Positions 17,530 through 25,924 of a DNA stretch of 56,198 bases are shown one piece after another. The notes below the pieces were generated by a model. The model was given only the letters and a program-made list of their open reading frames with translations, was not told where the DNA came from and searched no databases. Source of the DNA: Cellulomonas uda. Its GTDB lineage: Bacteria > Actinomycetota > Actinomycetes > Actinomycetales > Cellulomonadaceae. A program made the position numbers and the translations under genes. Location: NCBI RefSeq assembly GCF_006538705.1, contig NZ_BJLP01000024.1, forward strand, positions 1 through 56,198. The letters are read 5' to 3'. How positions within the stretch are numbered: the first letter of the stretch is position 1; every line of letters begins with the position of its first letter.

Positions 17530-18663
17530 TCAGCCCACGTACTCGAAGTGCCAGTACTCGGGGTTGCTCCCGCCCTGGCGCGCCCACGAGGGCTGCACCC
17601 ACCCGAACGACGGCCCCGTGCCCACGAGCCACGTGTGCTGCGGTGTGCCGTACCCGTACTCGCACGGCAGCTCGGGTACGTCGAGCGCGTACCCCGTGCC
17701 GTGCTTCGACGTCCCGGGCCGGGCCGCGATCGAGCCGAGCGCCTCGCGCATCGCGACCTGCGTCGCGTAGTCCCGGTACGTGAGGTCCAGGTCGAGGTCG
17801 TGCCCGAACTCCGCGCGGAACGCGACGTTGAGCCGCTCGAGGGCCGCGGTCGCCTCGGTGCGCAGGTAGTACCGCGTGCCCTTCGGGTCCACGCCCCAGG
17901 ACGTGGCCGCGAGCATCGACCCCGGTAGCCTGCCGTTGGAGCCGTCGCCGCCCTTCGTCGGCGGCGACGTGTAGAACGGCGGGCCGTCGTACGTGGTGCG
18001 GCACCGGTCGTCGTCGGACCCGCCGGGGTCGCGGCCGGCCGGTGGTGGCGCGGGCGTGCGGGCGGCCTCGCGGGCCCGCGCCTCGCGCTCGGCCACCCAC
18101 TCCTCGTGGGACGCGGCGACCGCGGCGCGGGCTGCGACGACCTCGGCCGCGAGCGCGCGCAGCGCGGCGACCGACCCGCCCTCTCCCGCCGGCCCGCCCC
18201 CGCCCGCCGAGCCGCCCTCGCCCGCCTCCGCGTCCTGCGGCGTGGACTCGAGCGCGTGCTTGGCGCGCTGCAGCACCTGCGCGAGCGCGTCGCGCACCGC
18301 GTCGTCGGCCACCTCGCCGTCGGTCGCGTCGAGCGTCGCACCGCCGTCCTCGACCGCGGCGAGCAGCGCGGACCGGGCCTCCTGCCGGGTCGTCGCCGCG
18401 AGCGAGGCCGACGCGCGTGCGGCCGCCACCTCGCGCGCGGCCGCGTCGTCGGCGAGCGCCCGCGCCGCGACGCTCGCGGACGCGCTCGCCTGCACGTCCG
18501 CCGCGGCCGCGTCCCGGCGCCCGTCCAGCACGCCGACCCCGACGGCGGCACCGGCGAGGACGCACAGCACGACGGCGCCCGCCACCGCCACCCGGCGGGC
18601 TGTGCGTCGGGCCGTGCGTCGGGCCGTGCGGTGGGCCGTGCGGCGTGAGGTCCCGGAGGCCAT
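17530..18663 (-). CDS. D-alanyl-D-alanine carboxypeptidase, M15/VanY family
   Basis: 377 residues from ATG 18663. A basic N-terminus made of HRTARRTARR repeats precedes a membrane anchor (about 26-48). An Ala-rich coiled-coil-like region (about 55-215) and a Pro-rich linker lead to the C-terminal M15B domain. Zinc ligands are seen in SKHGTGYALDV (H321, D328) and YWHFEYV (H372), with the YRDYATQ motif upstream. The enzyme probably trims peptidoglycan stem peptides outside the membrane. CACACT six bases before the ATG fits a weak leaderless promoter; no Shine-Dalgarno sequence is seen. Confidence 0.88.
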   Translation of the reverse strand: MASGTSRRTAHRTARRTARRTARRVAVAGAVVLCVLAGAAVGVGVLDGRRDAAAADVQASASASVAARALADDAAAREVAAARASASLAATTRQEARSALLAAVEDGGATLDATDGEVADDAVRDALAQVLQRAKHALESTPQDAEAGEGGSAGGGGPAGEGGSVAALRALAAEVVAARAAVAASHEEWVAEREARAREAARTPAPPPAGRDPGGSDDDRCRTTYDGPPFYTSPPTKGGDGSNGRLPGSMLAATSWGVDPKGTRYYLRTEATAALERLNVAFRAEFGHDLDLDLTYRDYATQVAMREALGSIAARPGTSKHGTGYALDVPELPCEYGYGTPQHTWLVGTGPSFGWVQPSWARQGGSNPEYWHFEYVG

Positions 18664-18798
18664 CGGGCGAGTGTGCCGGGTGGAGGAACCGGACGCAACG
18701 CACGGACCACCCGGCCCGTGCGACCCGTCCGGGTGCAACTCGCGCACATCGGCCCCGGTCCGCTCAAGCGGCACAGGTCGCACGCCGATGGCATCGGC

Positions 18799-20040
18799 AT
18801 GACCGAAGCCTCCGCCATCCCCGCGGCGGGTGCTGCCGCGCTCGCCGCCGCCGGGATGCGGGAGCTCACCGCCGACGAGCGCGGACACCTCGACCGGCTG
18901 CGTGGCCACCTCGCCGCGAGCGGTGCGCCCGTCGCGACGGTCGCGGGCCTCGGTGACCTGCTGCAGGCCGCGCACGCGGCGTGGGTCACGACGCCTGCGG
19001 GGCAGCGGCCCGACCCGAGCCCGATGATCACGTCCATCGCGGTCGGCGTGGGCGACCTCATCCGTGCGTCCGCGCCCGCCGCGCGGTGGGTCCTGCACGT
19101 CGACGGGCCGTCGGCCTCGCCCGCGCTGCTGTCCACCGACGGGTCGGCCGCGGTGGTCCCGTTCGCCGACGTCCGGCGCCGCTGGGCCGACGGCGCCGCG
19201 CGCGCCGACGAGCGCGCGGCGGGCGGTCACGGGCCCACCGACCAGGCCCAGCCCGACCCGACCGAGGTCGAGGGCGACGCCGCGTGGCTCGAGCGCTACG
19301 TGAGCGCCGCCGCCTCGCACCTCGCCGCGGCCGAGGCCGCGCCCGCCGCCCCCGAGCCGCACGAGCCCGCCGTCGACGTGCAGGACCACGTGCGAGACCA
19401 CGTCCCCGCGCCGCGCCCGCCCGTCCCCGACGAGCACGCATGGGAGCCCGAGCACGCGTACGCCGCCCCGGACCACCCCGTCGAGCCGGCGCCCGACACC
19501 GCCCCGCGCGGACGCCGCGCGACCCACGCCCGCGGCGCGGCCGAGCTCCCCGACGAGCCCGTCGTGCGCTACCGCACGCCCGGCGAGCTGCCGTACGTGC
19601 CGTCCGTCGACGCCCAGAACCTCGCGCTGCGCGCGCTCGACCGCGGCCTCACGCACGCGATCTCCGACGGGCCCGCGCCGTTCGCGCTGCGCGACGACGG
19701 CACCAACGTGCACGTCAAGTGGTTCCACGCCGACAACGACGAGGCCCTCGGCCTCGCGGAGCGGTGGGTCGCGGACGGCATCGGGCTGCGCGCCGCGATC
19801 GGCTGGGTCGTCCCGCTCGACGACGACGCCGCGGCGCACCTGCCCGGGCTCGGCGCCGTCCCGCCGGACGACACCGCGGCGTCGCTCGGCGCCGACCACG
19901 CGGTCGTCGTGCTCGCGTCCGACTCGCGCATGCCCGGCATGGTCGTGGCCCACCGCTTCTCCAGCGGCGCGCGCACGGGCGCGGCGGGCTGCCCGATCGG
20001 CGAGCCCGTCGTCGTCGGCCCCTGCCCGACGGTCCTGTAG
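18799..20040 (+). CDS. DUF3806-like hypothetical protein
   Basis: 413 residues from ATG 18799. The first 130 residues (LTADERGHLDRLRGHLAASG to a PDPSPMITSIAVGVGD segment) resemble the actinobacterial DUF3806 domain, of unknown function. A long Pro/Ala/His/Asp-rich disordered middle (about 160-270) joins it to a C-terminal globular part (about 275-413) that I do not recognise. No signal peptide or membrane helix is visible, so it is probably cytoplasmic. It converges with the EEP-family gene, 21 bases apart. Confidence 0.75.
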   Translation: MTEASAIPAAGAAALAAAGMRELTADERGHLDRLRGHLAASGAPVATVAGLGDLLQAAHAAWVTTPAGQRPDPSPMITSIAVGVGDLIRASAPAARWVLHVDGPSASPALLSTDGSAAVVPFADVRRRWADGAARADERAAGGHGPTDQAQPDPTEVEGDAAWLERYVSAAASHLAAAEAAPAAPEPHEPAVDVQDHVRDHVPAPRPPVPDEHAWEPEHAYAAPDHPVEPAPDTAPRGRRATHARGAAELPDEPVVRYRTPGELPYVPSVDAQNLALRALDRGLTHAISDGPAPFALRDDGTNVHVKWFHADNDEALGLAERWVADGIGLRAAIGWVVPLDDDAAAHLPGLGAVPPDDTAASLGADHAVVVLASDSRMPGMVVAHRFSSGARTGAAGCPIGEPVVVGPCPTVL

Positions 20041-20061
20041 CGAGCGGCCGCCGGCCCCGCG

Positions 20062-21030
20062 TCAGGCGACCGCGAACTCGACCCACAGCGGGTAGTGGTC
20101 GCTCACGCGCCACGACACCTCGGTGCGCGACAGGCCAGGGAACACGTGCGGGAGGAAGTCGAACCCGCCCGCGCGGCGCGTGTACGTCAGCCCCTCGAGC
20201 AGCGACGCGCCCGTCGGCTCCGAGAACCACGCGACCTGGTCGTAGAAGTGCCGGTCGTTGTCGTCGTCGAAGATGGTGCGCGGCACCTGGTCCAGCTCGC
20301 TCGGCGCCCACAGACCCGTCGAGACGAACGCCTCGTACAGCGGGTTGCCCAGGCGGTCGAGGTTGAAGTCCCCGAGCACCAGCAGGTTCGAGCTCCAGTC
20401 GTCCTCACGGTCCGCCCACCGGCGCATCCACTGCGCGAACTGCTCGATCTCCACCACGCGCGCAGCGGGCGTCCCCCACAGCACGTGCACGGTCGTCAGG
20501 ACGAACGACACCGGCTCCCGCGCGTCCCCCGCGGCCCGCACCCGCTCGAACCCCACCGCGTACGGGGTGCGCGCGAACTGGTCGGCGGCCCGCCCCGCGA
20601 CCGGCGGGAGCACGATCTCCCCCACGAGCCCCGAGGGCTCGACGCGCGACGAGTCGTACAGGAACGCGAGCCGCTCCCCGTTGCCGGCGCTGCCCTCCGT
20701 GACGTCGGACGCGAGCACGCGCCACGTCGGCCCGAGCCGTGAGCGCAGGACCCGCAGCGCCCCGGTCGAGCGACGCACCTCCTGCAGCGCCACGACGTCC
20801 AGCTGCTCGACGACCGCCGCGACCAGCGCGACCGCCGTCCAGTCCCGCTTGGGGGACGTGCGCGGTCCGGCGGCCCACGTGGGGCTCACGTCACCGAACG
20901 CGCGCAGGTTCCACGTGCCGATCAGCAGGTTGTCGTCCGTGCGGGGCGGGACCGCCGCCCGGACCTGCGCGCGCAGCGCCTCGACCTGCGCCACGACCTG
21001 GTCGGGCGTCGCCGGCGGACCCGTGGGCAC
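20062..21030 (-). CDS. Endonuclease/exonuclease/phosphatase (EEP) family protein
   Basis: 322 residues from GTG 21030, chosen because GGAGGGG sits six bases upstream. EEP motifs are in order: IGTWNLRAF, VVALQEVR (metal-binding Glu), TVHVLWG, LVLGDFNLDR (catalytic Asp-x-Asn) and VSDHYPLWVEF (catalytic Asp-His). The fold covers DNases and phosphoesterases acting on nucleic acid, inositol phosphates or lipids; the substrate is not evident. No signal peptide is seen. Confidence 0.88.
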   Translation of the reverse strand: MPTGPPATPDQVVAQVEALRAQVRAAVPPRTDDNLLIGTWNLRAFGDVSPTWAAGPRTSPKRDWTAVALVAAVVEQLDVVALQEVRRSTGALRVLRSRLGPTWRVLASDVTEGSAGNGERLAFLYDSSRVEPSGLVGEIVLPPVAGRAADQFARTPYAVGFERVRAAGDAREPVSFVLTTVHVLWGTPAARVVEIEQFAQWMRRWADREDDWSSNLLVLGDFNLDRLGNPLYEAFVSTGLWAPSELDQVPRTIFDDDNDRHFYDQVAWFSEPTGASLLEGLTYTRRAGGFDFLPHVFPGLSRTEVSWRVSDHYPLWVEFAVA

Positions 21031-21091
21031 GCTCACCCCTCCATGGCACCACCGCGCGGGTGGGCTCACCACCCCCGCAGCGGGCGAAGTC

Positions 21092-21385
21092 TCACGCCTG
21101 CGGCGCGCGCCCCTCGTCCGCCGTCGCCTCCGGCTGGGCGGGCGGCTCAGCGGGCGACTCGGCGGGCGGCGCGGCCGGCGGTTCGACTCGCGCCGCCACG
21201 GCCGCCGCGCGCACGCGCACGACGGTCGCGACGAGCCACACGACGCCGATCAGCGCGAACGGCCACGGGTAGCGAGGCGCCGAGAACACGGCGGCGACAC
21301 CGATGACCAGACCCGCGGCGAGCGCGGACAGCACCTGCCGGTCCCGCAGGACGCGACCGAGGACGGACCGAGGCTTCGAGGACAT
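21092..21385 (-). CDS. Small two-helix membrane protein
   Basis: 97 residues from ATG 21385, with GGGGAGA eight bases upstream. A basic N-terminus precedes two hydrophobic helices (about 20-37 and 43-60), followed by an Ala/Pro/Glu-rich tail of 35 residues that carries short repeats. No family recognised. Confidence 0.72.
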   Translation of the reverse strand: MSSKPRSVLGRVLRDRQVLSALAAGLVIGVAAVFSAPRYPWPFALIGVVWLVATVVRVRAAAVAARVEPPAAPPAESPAEPPAQPEATADEGRAPQA

Positions 21386-21522
21386 GCCGCCATTCTCCCC
21401 GCCCGGGCGCACGACGAAGCCGCCTGCTCCCGCTGGCGGCGCACGGGTGCGGCCAGCAGTGCGTCCTGCTGGTCGACGGTCAGGGCGGGGCGCGTGCTGG
21501 ACGTCGCCGCACCTCCTGAGGG

Positions 21523-22194
21523 TCAGGACATGACGAGGCGCGGTGCGAGGTCGCCGACCCTGCGACCGAGCTCGGCGACGGCGAGGTCGAACGCGTCGTC
21601 GGTGCCGGCGGGCACCGGGTCGGGGATGGACCAGTGGACGTCCGCGGTCAGGCCGACCTCTTCGTGGGCGCGGTCGCACACGGTGATGACGAGGTCGTCC
21701 TCGCGTCGCACGGAGTCGAGGTGCTGGGGGTGCTGGTCGCGCAGGTCGAGGTCGTGACGACCGGCGGCCGCGACCGCGCCAGGGGCGATGGCGGAGGCCG
21801 GGTGCGTGCCGGCGGAGACGGCGGGGATGGTGCTCGCGCGACGCCAGAGGGCGACGGCGAGGTGGGAGCGGGCGGAGTTCGCGGTGCAGATGAACAGCAC
21901 GCGCGGCGGCTTGGGGAGCGCGGTGGTGAACGGTCCGAGCTCGGTCGGCAGGAGCCGCAGGTAGGTGCGGCGCCGGTCGCCCTCGGAGCGGGTGCGCTCG
22001 ACGAGGCCGTGCTCGACGAGGACGTTGACGTGGTGCGCGAGCAGGTTCGAGGGCATGGACAGCTCGGCGGCGAGCTCCGACGGAGAGGCGTCGCCGCGGG
22101 AGAGCAGGTCGACGACGGCGAGACGTCCGGGGTCGGACAGGGCCCCGTGCAGGGCCGCTCGGCGCTCGACCTGACGCATCCACTCAGTGTTCAT
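21523..22194 (-). CDS. ArsR-type HTH fused to arsenate reductase / low-MW phosphatase domain
   Basis: 223 residues. The first 90 form a winged-helix ArsR-type domain (LSRGDASPSELAAELSMPSN recognition region) that lacks the arsenic-binding cysteines of classical ArsR. Residues 97-223 form a low-molecular-weight phosphatase/arsenate reductase domain with the CX5R loop FICTANSARS (C103, R109) and a late Asp-Pro motif (SIPDPVPAG). The fusion suggests one protein that binds DNA and reads or reduces an arsenic oxyanion; this is inference. It is divergent from the arsC pair and shares a dyad-rich 46-bp intergenic region with it. Confidence 0.88.
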   Translation of the reverse strand: MNTEWMRQVERRAALHGALSDPGRLAVVDLLSRGDASPSELAAELSMPSNLLAHHVNVLVEHGLVERTRSEGDRRRTYLRLLPTELGPFTTALPKPPRVLFICTANSARSHLAVALWRRASTIPAVSAGTHPASAIAPGAVAAAGRHDLDLRDQHPQHLDSVRREDDLVITVCDRAHEEVGLTADVHWSIPDPVPAGTDDAFDLAVAELGRRVGDLAPRLVMS

Positions 22195-22240
22195 TGAGTC
22201 AATCTTGACTGAGCGGCATGCCGCCGGTCAACATGTCGGC
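22185..22240. promoter_or_regulatory. Divergent promoter/operator region of the arsC cluster
   Basis: Repeated ACTCA/TGAGT half-sites (ACTCAGTG, TTGAGT, GACTGAG) run across the start codon of the fusion gene, as expected for ArsR-type autoregulation. On the plus strand TTGACT (22205-22210) is followed 17 bases later by TCAACA and then GTG 22241. On the minus strand CAAGAT lies seven bases before ATG 22194. Confidence 0.5.
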
Positions 22241-22717
22241 GTGACCTCTTCCGAACGGCCGTCGGCCCCACCCTCGCTCGGCCGACGCCTCACCGCCGAA
22301 GGCGGTCCTGGCGCGATGATCAACGTGCTGTTCGTGTGCGTGCACAACGCCGGCCGCTCCCAGCTCGCCGCCGGGCTCGCCGAGGCCATCGGCGGCGGTC
22401 GCCTGAGCGTCGCCTCGGCCGGCACGGAGCCCGAGGACCACGTGAGCGACGTCGTCATCGGTTCGCTCGCCGAGGTCGGCGTCGACTGGACCGGCCGCAC
22501 CCCGACGCGCCTGACACGCCAGGCCGTCGAGGCCGCCGACGTCGTCGTCGCACTCAAGCCCTCCCTCGTCCTGCCGCAGGTCGACGGCGTCCGCTACGAG
22601 ACCTGGCCGCTGCCCGACCCCGCAGGCTGGGACCTCGACGGCATCCGCCCCCTGCGCGAGCACCTGCGCGAGCGCATCGAGTCCCTGGCGTCGAGCTCGA
22701 CACCCACCACACCCTGA
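22241..22717 (+). CDS. arsC: Arsenate reductase-like (LMW phosphatase fold), single-Cys type
   Basis: 158 residues from GTG 22241; ATG 22316 is an alternative that removes 25 residues and starts right at the fold. The phosphate-binding loop is FVCVHNAGRS (C33, R39), and the WPLPDPAGWD segment carries the general-acid Asp. No other cysteine is present, so the second and third redox cysteines of thioredoxin-linked ArsC are missing. It could use mycothiol/mycoredoxin as some corynebacterial ArsC do, or have lost activity; sequence cannot decide. It is followed 12 bases later by the second arsC. Confidence 0.87.
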   Translation: MTSSERPSAPPSLGRRLTAEGGPGAMINVLFVCVHNAGRSQLAAGLAEAIGGGRLSVASAGTEPEDHVSDVVIGSLAEVGVDWTGRTPTRLTRQAVEAADVVVALKPSLVLPQVDGVRYETWPLPDPAGWDLDGIRPLREHLRERIESLASSSTPTTP

Positions 22718-22729
22718 AGGAGCACACCC

Positions 22730-23152
22730 GTGACCACGACCGACTCCCCCAGCGTCCTGTTCGTCTGCGTGCACAACGCCGGCCGCTCCCAGATGGCCGC
22801 GGGCTTCCTCACGGCACTGTCCGGCGGTGCCGTCGAGGTCCGCTCGGCCGGCTCGATGCCCGCCGACCAGGTCAACCCCGTCGCCGTCGCTGCGATGGCG
22901 GAGGTCGGCATCGACATCGCTGCCGAGCAGCCCAAGATCCTCACCGCCGACGCCGTGCAGTCCTCCGACGTCGTGGTCACCATGGGCTGCGGCGACGCCT
23001 GCCCCTACTTCCCCGGCGTCCGCTACGAGGACTGGAAGCTCGACGACCCGGCCGGCCAGGGCATCGAGGCCGTCCGCCCCATCCGTGACGAGATCCGCAC
23101 GCGGGTCCTGGGCCTGCTGGACCAGCTCGGCGTCCAGCCGGTCAGCGCATGA
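22730..23152 (+). CDS. arsC: Arsenate reductase, LMW phosphatase (thioredoxin-type) family
   Basis: 140 residues from GTG 22730, with AAGGAG directly after the previous stop. The catalytic loop is FVCVHNAGRS (C13, R19). Two further cysteines occur in TMGCGDACPYF (C87, C91), in the place of the resolving Cys pair of S. aureus ArsC, and the DDPAG Asp is present. It probably reduces arsenate to arsenite in the cytoplasm. Its stop overlaps the start of a trxB-like frame (ATGA), which points to an original arsC-trxB operon now broken. Confidence 0.92.
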   Translation: MTTTDSPSVLFVCVHNAGRSQMAAGFLTALSGGAVEVRSAGSMPADQVNPVAVAAMAEVGIDIAAEQPKILTADAVQSSDVVVTMGCGDACPYFPGVRYEDWKLDDPAGQGIEAVRPIRDEIRTRVLGLLDQLGVQPVSA

Positions 23153-23190
23153 CGAGCGTGCGCGACCTCGTCATCGTCGGATCGGGCAGG
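23149..23190 (+). pseudogene. trxB (thioredoxin reductase) N-terminal stub
   Basis: ATG 23149 overlaps the arsC stop. The first 13 residues, MTSVRDLVIVGSG, are a typical thioredoxin-reductase start. The expected PAG continuation of the FAD motif is lost at about 23188, where sequence belonging to the convergent arsA 3' end begins. The frame runs on only to 23334 as non-homologous residues. I read it as a deletion or inversion junction. Confidence 0.6.
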
Positions 23191-23198
23191 CCGGCGGC

Positions 23199-24974
23199 TC
23201 AGCCGGTCGCGGTCGAGCCGAGCACCGATGAGCTCGTCGCCAACGCCCTGAGGCCCTCGACATCGACCGGCTCGGCCGCCTGGAGCGCGATCACCGCATG
23301 GCGAGGCGCGAGCATCTCGACCCGGTCGAGGTAAGGGCGCTCGGCCTGGGCGCGCCGGCGGAGCAGCGCGCTCCTCGGCCGGGCCGCAGCCAGCGACTGG
23401 TCGACCACCCACGCCCACGGATGGATCCCGGCCCGCTCGAGGTCCGCGGCCAGCTCCTCGGCCTCCAGCACCGGGGTCATCTCCGGAAGGGTCGCGACGA
23501 TGACCCGGGTGTGGTCCCGGTTCTGCAACCGCATCAGGGGTGTGGTGTAGGAGACGCCCTCGGCCATGTGACGTGCGATCTCTCGGTGGTAGGACCCGGT
23601 CGCGTCCATCAGGAGCAGGGTGTGGCCGGTGGGCGCGGTATCCATCACGACGATGCGTCTGCTCGACTCGTGCACCACCCGGGAGAACGCCTCGAACACC
23701 GCGATCTCCTCGGTGCACGGGCTCATGAGGTCCTCGGCGAGCACAGCGCGCCCGGCGTCGTCGAGCCGCTTGCCCTTGGTGGACATCACGCGAGCGCGGT
23801 AGTCCGCCACGGCCTGCACAGGGTCGATCCGTGAGACGCGCAGGCCCGGGACCTCGGCGAGCGCGGGGTCGATGCGCCCCGCCGGGTCCGTCGTCGTGAG
23901 ATGGACGTCCAGACCTCGGTCCGCGAGGGCCACGGCGATCGCGGCGGCGACGGTGGTCTTGCCGACCCCGCCCTTCCCCATCGTCATGACGAGCCCCGTG
24001 CCGGTGGCGGCGAGCTCGTCGACCAGCCTGTCGAGACCCGGCGCCGCGACGTCCTCCAGGTCGGACGTCTCGTCCGCCGACCCCTGGGGTGCGTCGTCCA
24101 GCAGCGCGCGCAGCGCCTCGAGCCCCGCCGCGTTCACGGGCTTGAGGCTCACCTCGTCGCGCCGGATCGACCTGAGACCGGTGGGCATCTCGGCCAGTGC
24201 CGCCTGCTCGCGCTCGCGGATCGCCGCACCGAGCGCGTCGTCGGCCGCATCGACGGGAAGGACGGCGTTGATCACCAGCGCCGCGGGCGCGATGCCGATC
24301 GCGGCGAGCTCCTCTGCCGCGCGGGCGACCTCGGCCAGGCTCGACGGCTGCGGGCGAGCCACGAGCACCAGTGCGGTCCGCGTCGGGTCCGTCAGCGCCT
24401 CCACCGCGCCCGCGTACACCGCGCGCGCCTGGTCCAGGCCGGACAGCGGACCGAGGCACGAGGCGTCGCCCTTGCCACCGTCGAGGAACGTCGTCCAGTC
24501 ACCGGGCAGCTGCAGCAGCCGCAAGGTGTGACCGGTGGGCGCGGTGTCGAAGATGACGTGGTCGTAGGCGGCCGTCGTCTCGGGGTCTGCGAGCAGCGAC
24601 GTGAACTCGTTGAACGAGGCGACCTCCGTCGTGCACGAGCCGGACAGCTGCTCGGTGATCTCGGCGATCTCCTTGGCCGGCAGGAGATCCCGCACCGGGC
24701 CGATGATGCGCTCGCGGTAGGCCTCCGCCGCCTGAGCCGGGTCGATCTCCAGCGCATCGAGGCCGCGCACGGCGGGGACCGGCGTGATGCGGTTGCCGAT
24801 CGTGATGCCGAAGACCTGTCCGACGTTGGACGCGGGGTCGGTCGAGACCAGCAGGACCCGCCGCCCACGGTCAGCAAGCCGGACAGCAGAGGCGCACGCC
24901 AGCGACGTCTTGCCGACGCCACCCTTGCCGGTGAGCAGCAGGACGCGGGCAGGGTCGTCGAGGTAGCGCATCAC
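23199..24974 (-). CDS. arsA: Arsenite-transporting ATPase ArsA
   Basis: 591 residues, two homologous halves. P-loops: GKGGVGKTS (about 16-24) and GKGGVGKTT (333-341). Each half also has the DTAPTGHTL signal-transduction motif. The three arsenite-binding cysteines expected for ArsA appear at C114 (SGSCTTEVA), C173 (ASCLGPL) and C420 (MSPCTEEIA). ArsA drives arsenite export by a membrane pump, but no arsB or acr3 is in the window. It lies six bases downstream of arsD on the same strand, and its 3' end meets the trxB stub. Confidence 0.95.
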   Translation of the reverse strand: MMRYLDDPARVLLLTGKGGVGKTSLACASAVRLADRGRRVLLVSTDPASNVGQVFGITIGNRITPVPAVRGLDALEIDPAQAAEAYRERIIGPVRDLLPAKEIAEITEQLSGSCTTEVASFNEFTSLLADPETTAAYDHVIFDTAPTGHTLRLLQLPGDWTTFLDGGKGDASCLGPLSGLDQARAVYAGAVEALTDPTRTALVLVARPQPSSLAEVARAAEELAAIGIAPAALVINAVLPVDAADDALGAAIREREQAALAEMPTGLRSIRRDEVSLKPVNAAGLEALRALLDDAPQGSADETSDLEDVAAPGLDRLVDELAATGTGLVMTMGKGGVGKTTVAAAIAVALADRGLDVHLTTTDPAGRIDPALAEVPGLRVSRIDPVQAVADYRARVMSTKGKRLDDAGRAVLAEDLMSPCTEEIAVFEAFSRVVHESSRRIVVMDTAPTGHTLLLMDATGSYHREIARHMAEGVSYTTPLMRLQNRDHTRVIVATLPEMTPVLEAEELAADLERAGIHPWAWVVDQSLAAARPRSALLRRRAQAERPYLDRVEMLAPRHAVIALQAAEPVDVEGLRALATSSSVLGSTATG

Positions 24975-24980
24975 GCCCCC

Positions 24981-25367
24981 TCAGCAGCAGGAGGACGACG
25001 AGCCGCCGCAGCAGGTGCCACCGCCGGCGGAGGTCACGGCGGTCAGCGGGAGCACGCCGCCCGGCTCGAGGCCCGCGTACCGCACGAGCTCGGCTCGCGT
25101 CGGGTAGCGCCCCGTCAGCACGATCGCGCCGTCGACCACGACGACGGGCAGGCCGTCGGAACCGGACACGCGCAGGAACTCACGGACCGGCTCCACCTGG
25201 GAGAACGCCGCCGGGTCGTTGGCGAGGTTGTGGCGAGCGGCATCGGCGCCCCGCGTGACCACGTGGTCGAGGTCAGCCGTGAACGCGAGGAGGGACTCGC
25301 TCGGGTCAGGACCGCAGACGCCGGTGTTGCAGCACAGGGCAGGTTCGAAGACGCGGATGGACGGCAT
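24981..25367 (-). CDS. arsD: Arsenite metallochaperone ArsD
   Basis: 128 residues from ATG 25367, with AAGGA upstream. The metal-binding cysteines of ArsD are all visible: C12, C13 and C18 in ALCCNTGVCG, and the C-terminal pairs C119-C120 and C127-C128. ArsD delivers As(III) to ArsA and weakly represses its operon. The upstream gap holds a dyad operator inside a promoter. Confidence 0.94.
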   Translation of the reverse strand: MPSIRVFEPALCCNTGVCGPDPSESLLAFTADLDHVVTRGADAARHNLANDPAAFSQVEPVREFLRVSGSDGLPVVVVDGAIVLTGRYPTRAELVRYAGLEPGGVLPLTAVTSAGGGTCCGGSSSSCC

Positions 25368-25402
25368 GACCAGATCCTTCGACGAGAGTGACGTGACCCT
25401 CG

Positions 25403-25431
25403 AACGTATCGACGCATCGACAAACGTCGAA
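25403..25431 (-). promoter_or_regulatory. arsDA promoter with embedded dyad operator
   Basis: Minus strand: TTCGAC (25431-25426), a 17-base spacer, then TACGTT (25408-25403). The spacer and -35 carry the dyad TCGACG-N10-CGTCGA (25409-25430), placed to block polymerase when ArsR is bound. Confidence 0.6.
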
Positions 25432-25465
25432 GCGACCAAGGTCCCGCCGTCGCCGCCGGCGGCTC

Positions 25466-25828
25466 TCAGCGCCGGCCGAGGACCGCGTCTGCTGACGCAC
25501 CGAGAAGCTCACGCGCGCCGGGCGCCACCGCGAAGTGCGCCCACCTCCCCTGCTGGCGTCGCGTGACAAGCCCCGCATCCGCGAGGATCTTCATGTGGTG
25601 CGAGACCGTCGGCTGCGACAGCCCGACAGGCTCGGTCAGGTCACACACGCAGGCGTCACCACCCGGCGCCGAGGCGATGATGGAGAGCAGGCGCACGCGC
25701 GCAGGATCGGCCAGCGCCTTGAAGGTCTTCGCCACCTCCGCCGCACGCGTGGGGTCGATCGCACCCACGGGGGCCTCGCACAGGCATGCGTCGGCGAGGT
25801 CGGTCGCCAGGGGATGCGTCGTGGTCAC
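25466..25828 (-). CDS. arsR: ArsR-family arsenic-responsive repressor
   Basis: 120 residues from GTG 25828. The winged HTH contains GLSQPTVSHHMKIL (about 69-82). Candidate As(III) ligands are C60 and C62 in ACVCDL, at the classical position before the recognition helix, plus N-terminal C15 and C17 in ACLCEAP. It probably represses itself and arsDA; similar dyads lie before both. CACGAT six bases before the GTG suggests a leaderless message. Confidence 0.93.
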   Translation of the reverse strand: MTTTHPLATDLADACLCEAPVGAIDPTRAAEVAKTFKALADPARVRLLSIIASAPGGDACVCDLTEPVGLSQPTVSHHMKILADAGLVTRRQQGRWAHFAVAPGARELLGASADAVLGRR

Positions 25829-25845
25829 ACCGCGATCGTGTCACA

Positions 25846-25871
25846 TCGACCGACATCGAATCGACGGTCGA
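25846..25871. promoter_or_regulatory. Dyad operator upstream of arsR
   Basis: TCGACCG-N12-CGGTCGA, with a central ATCGAATCGA. It is built like the dyad before arsD, which supports autoregulation by the same ArsR. Confidence 0.55.
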
Positions 25872-25924
25872 ACGTCTCGAGGTGCCGGCAACGGTCGACC
25901 GCCCCGCCCGACCGCGAGACACGA

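Noticed and set aside
23149..23334. 61-residue open frame after arsC as an intact gene
   Set aside because: Only its first 13 residues look like a protein family (TrxB); the rest overlaps arsA in antisense.
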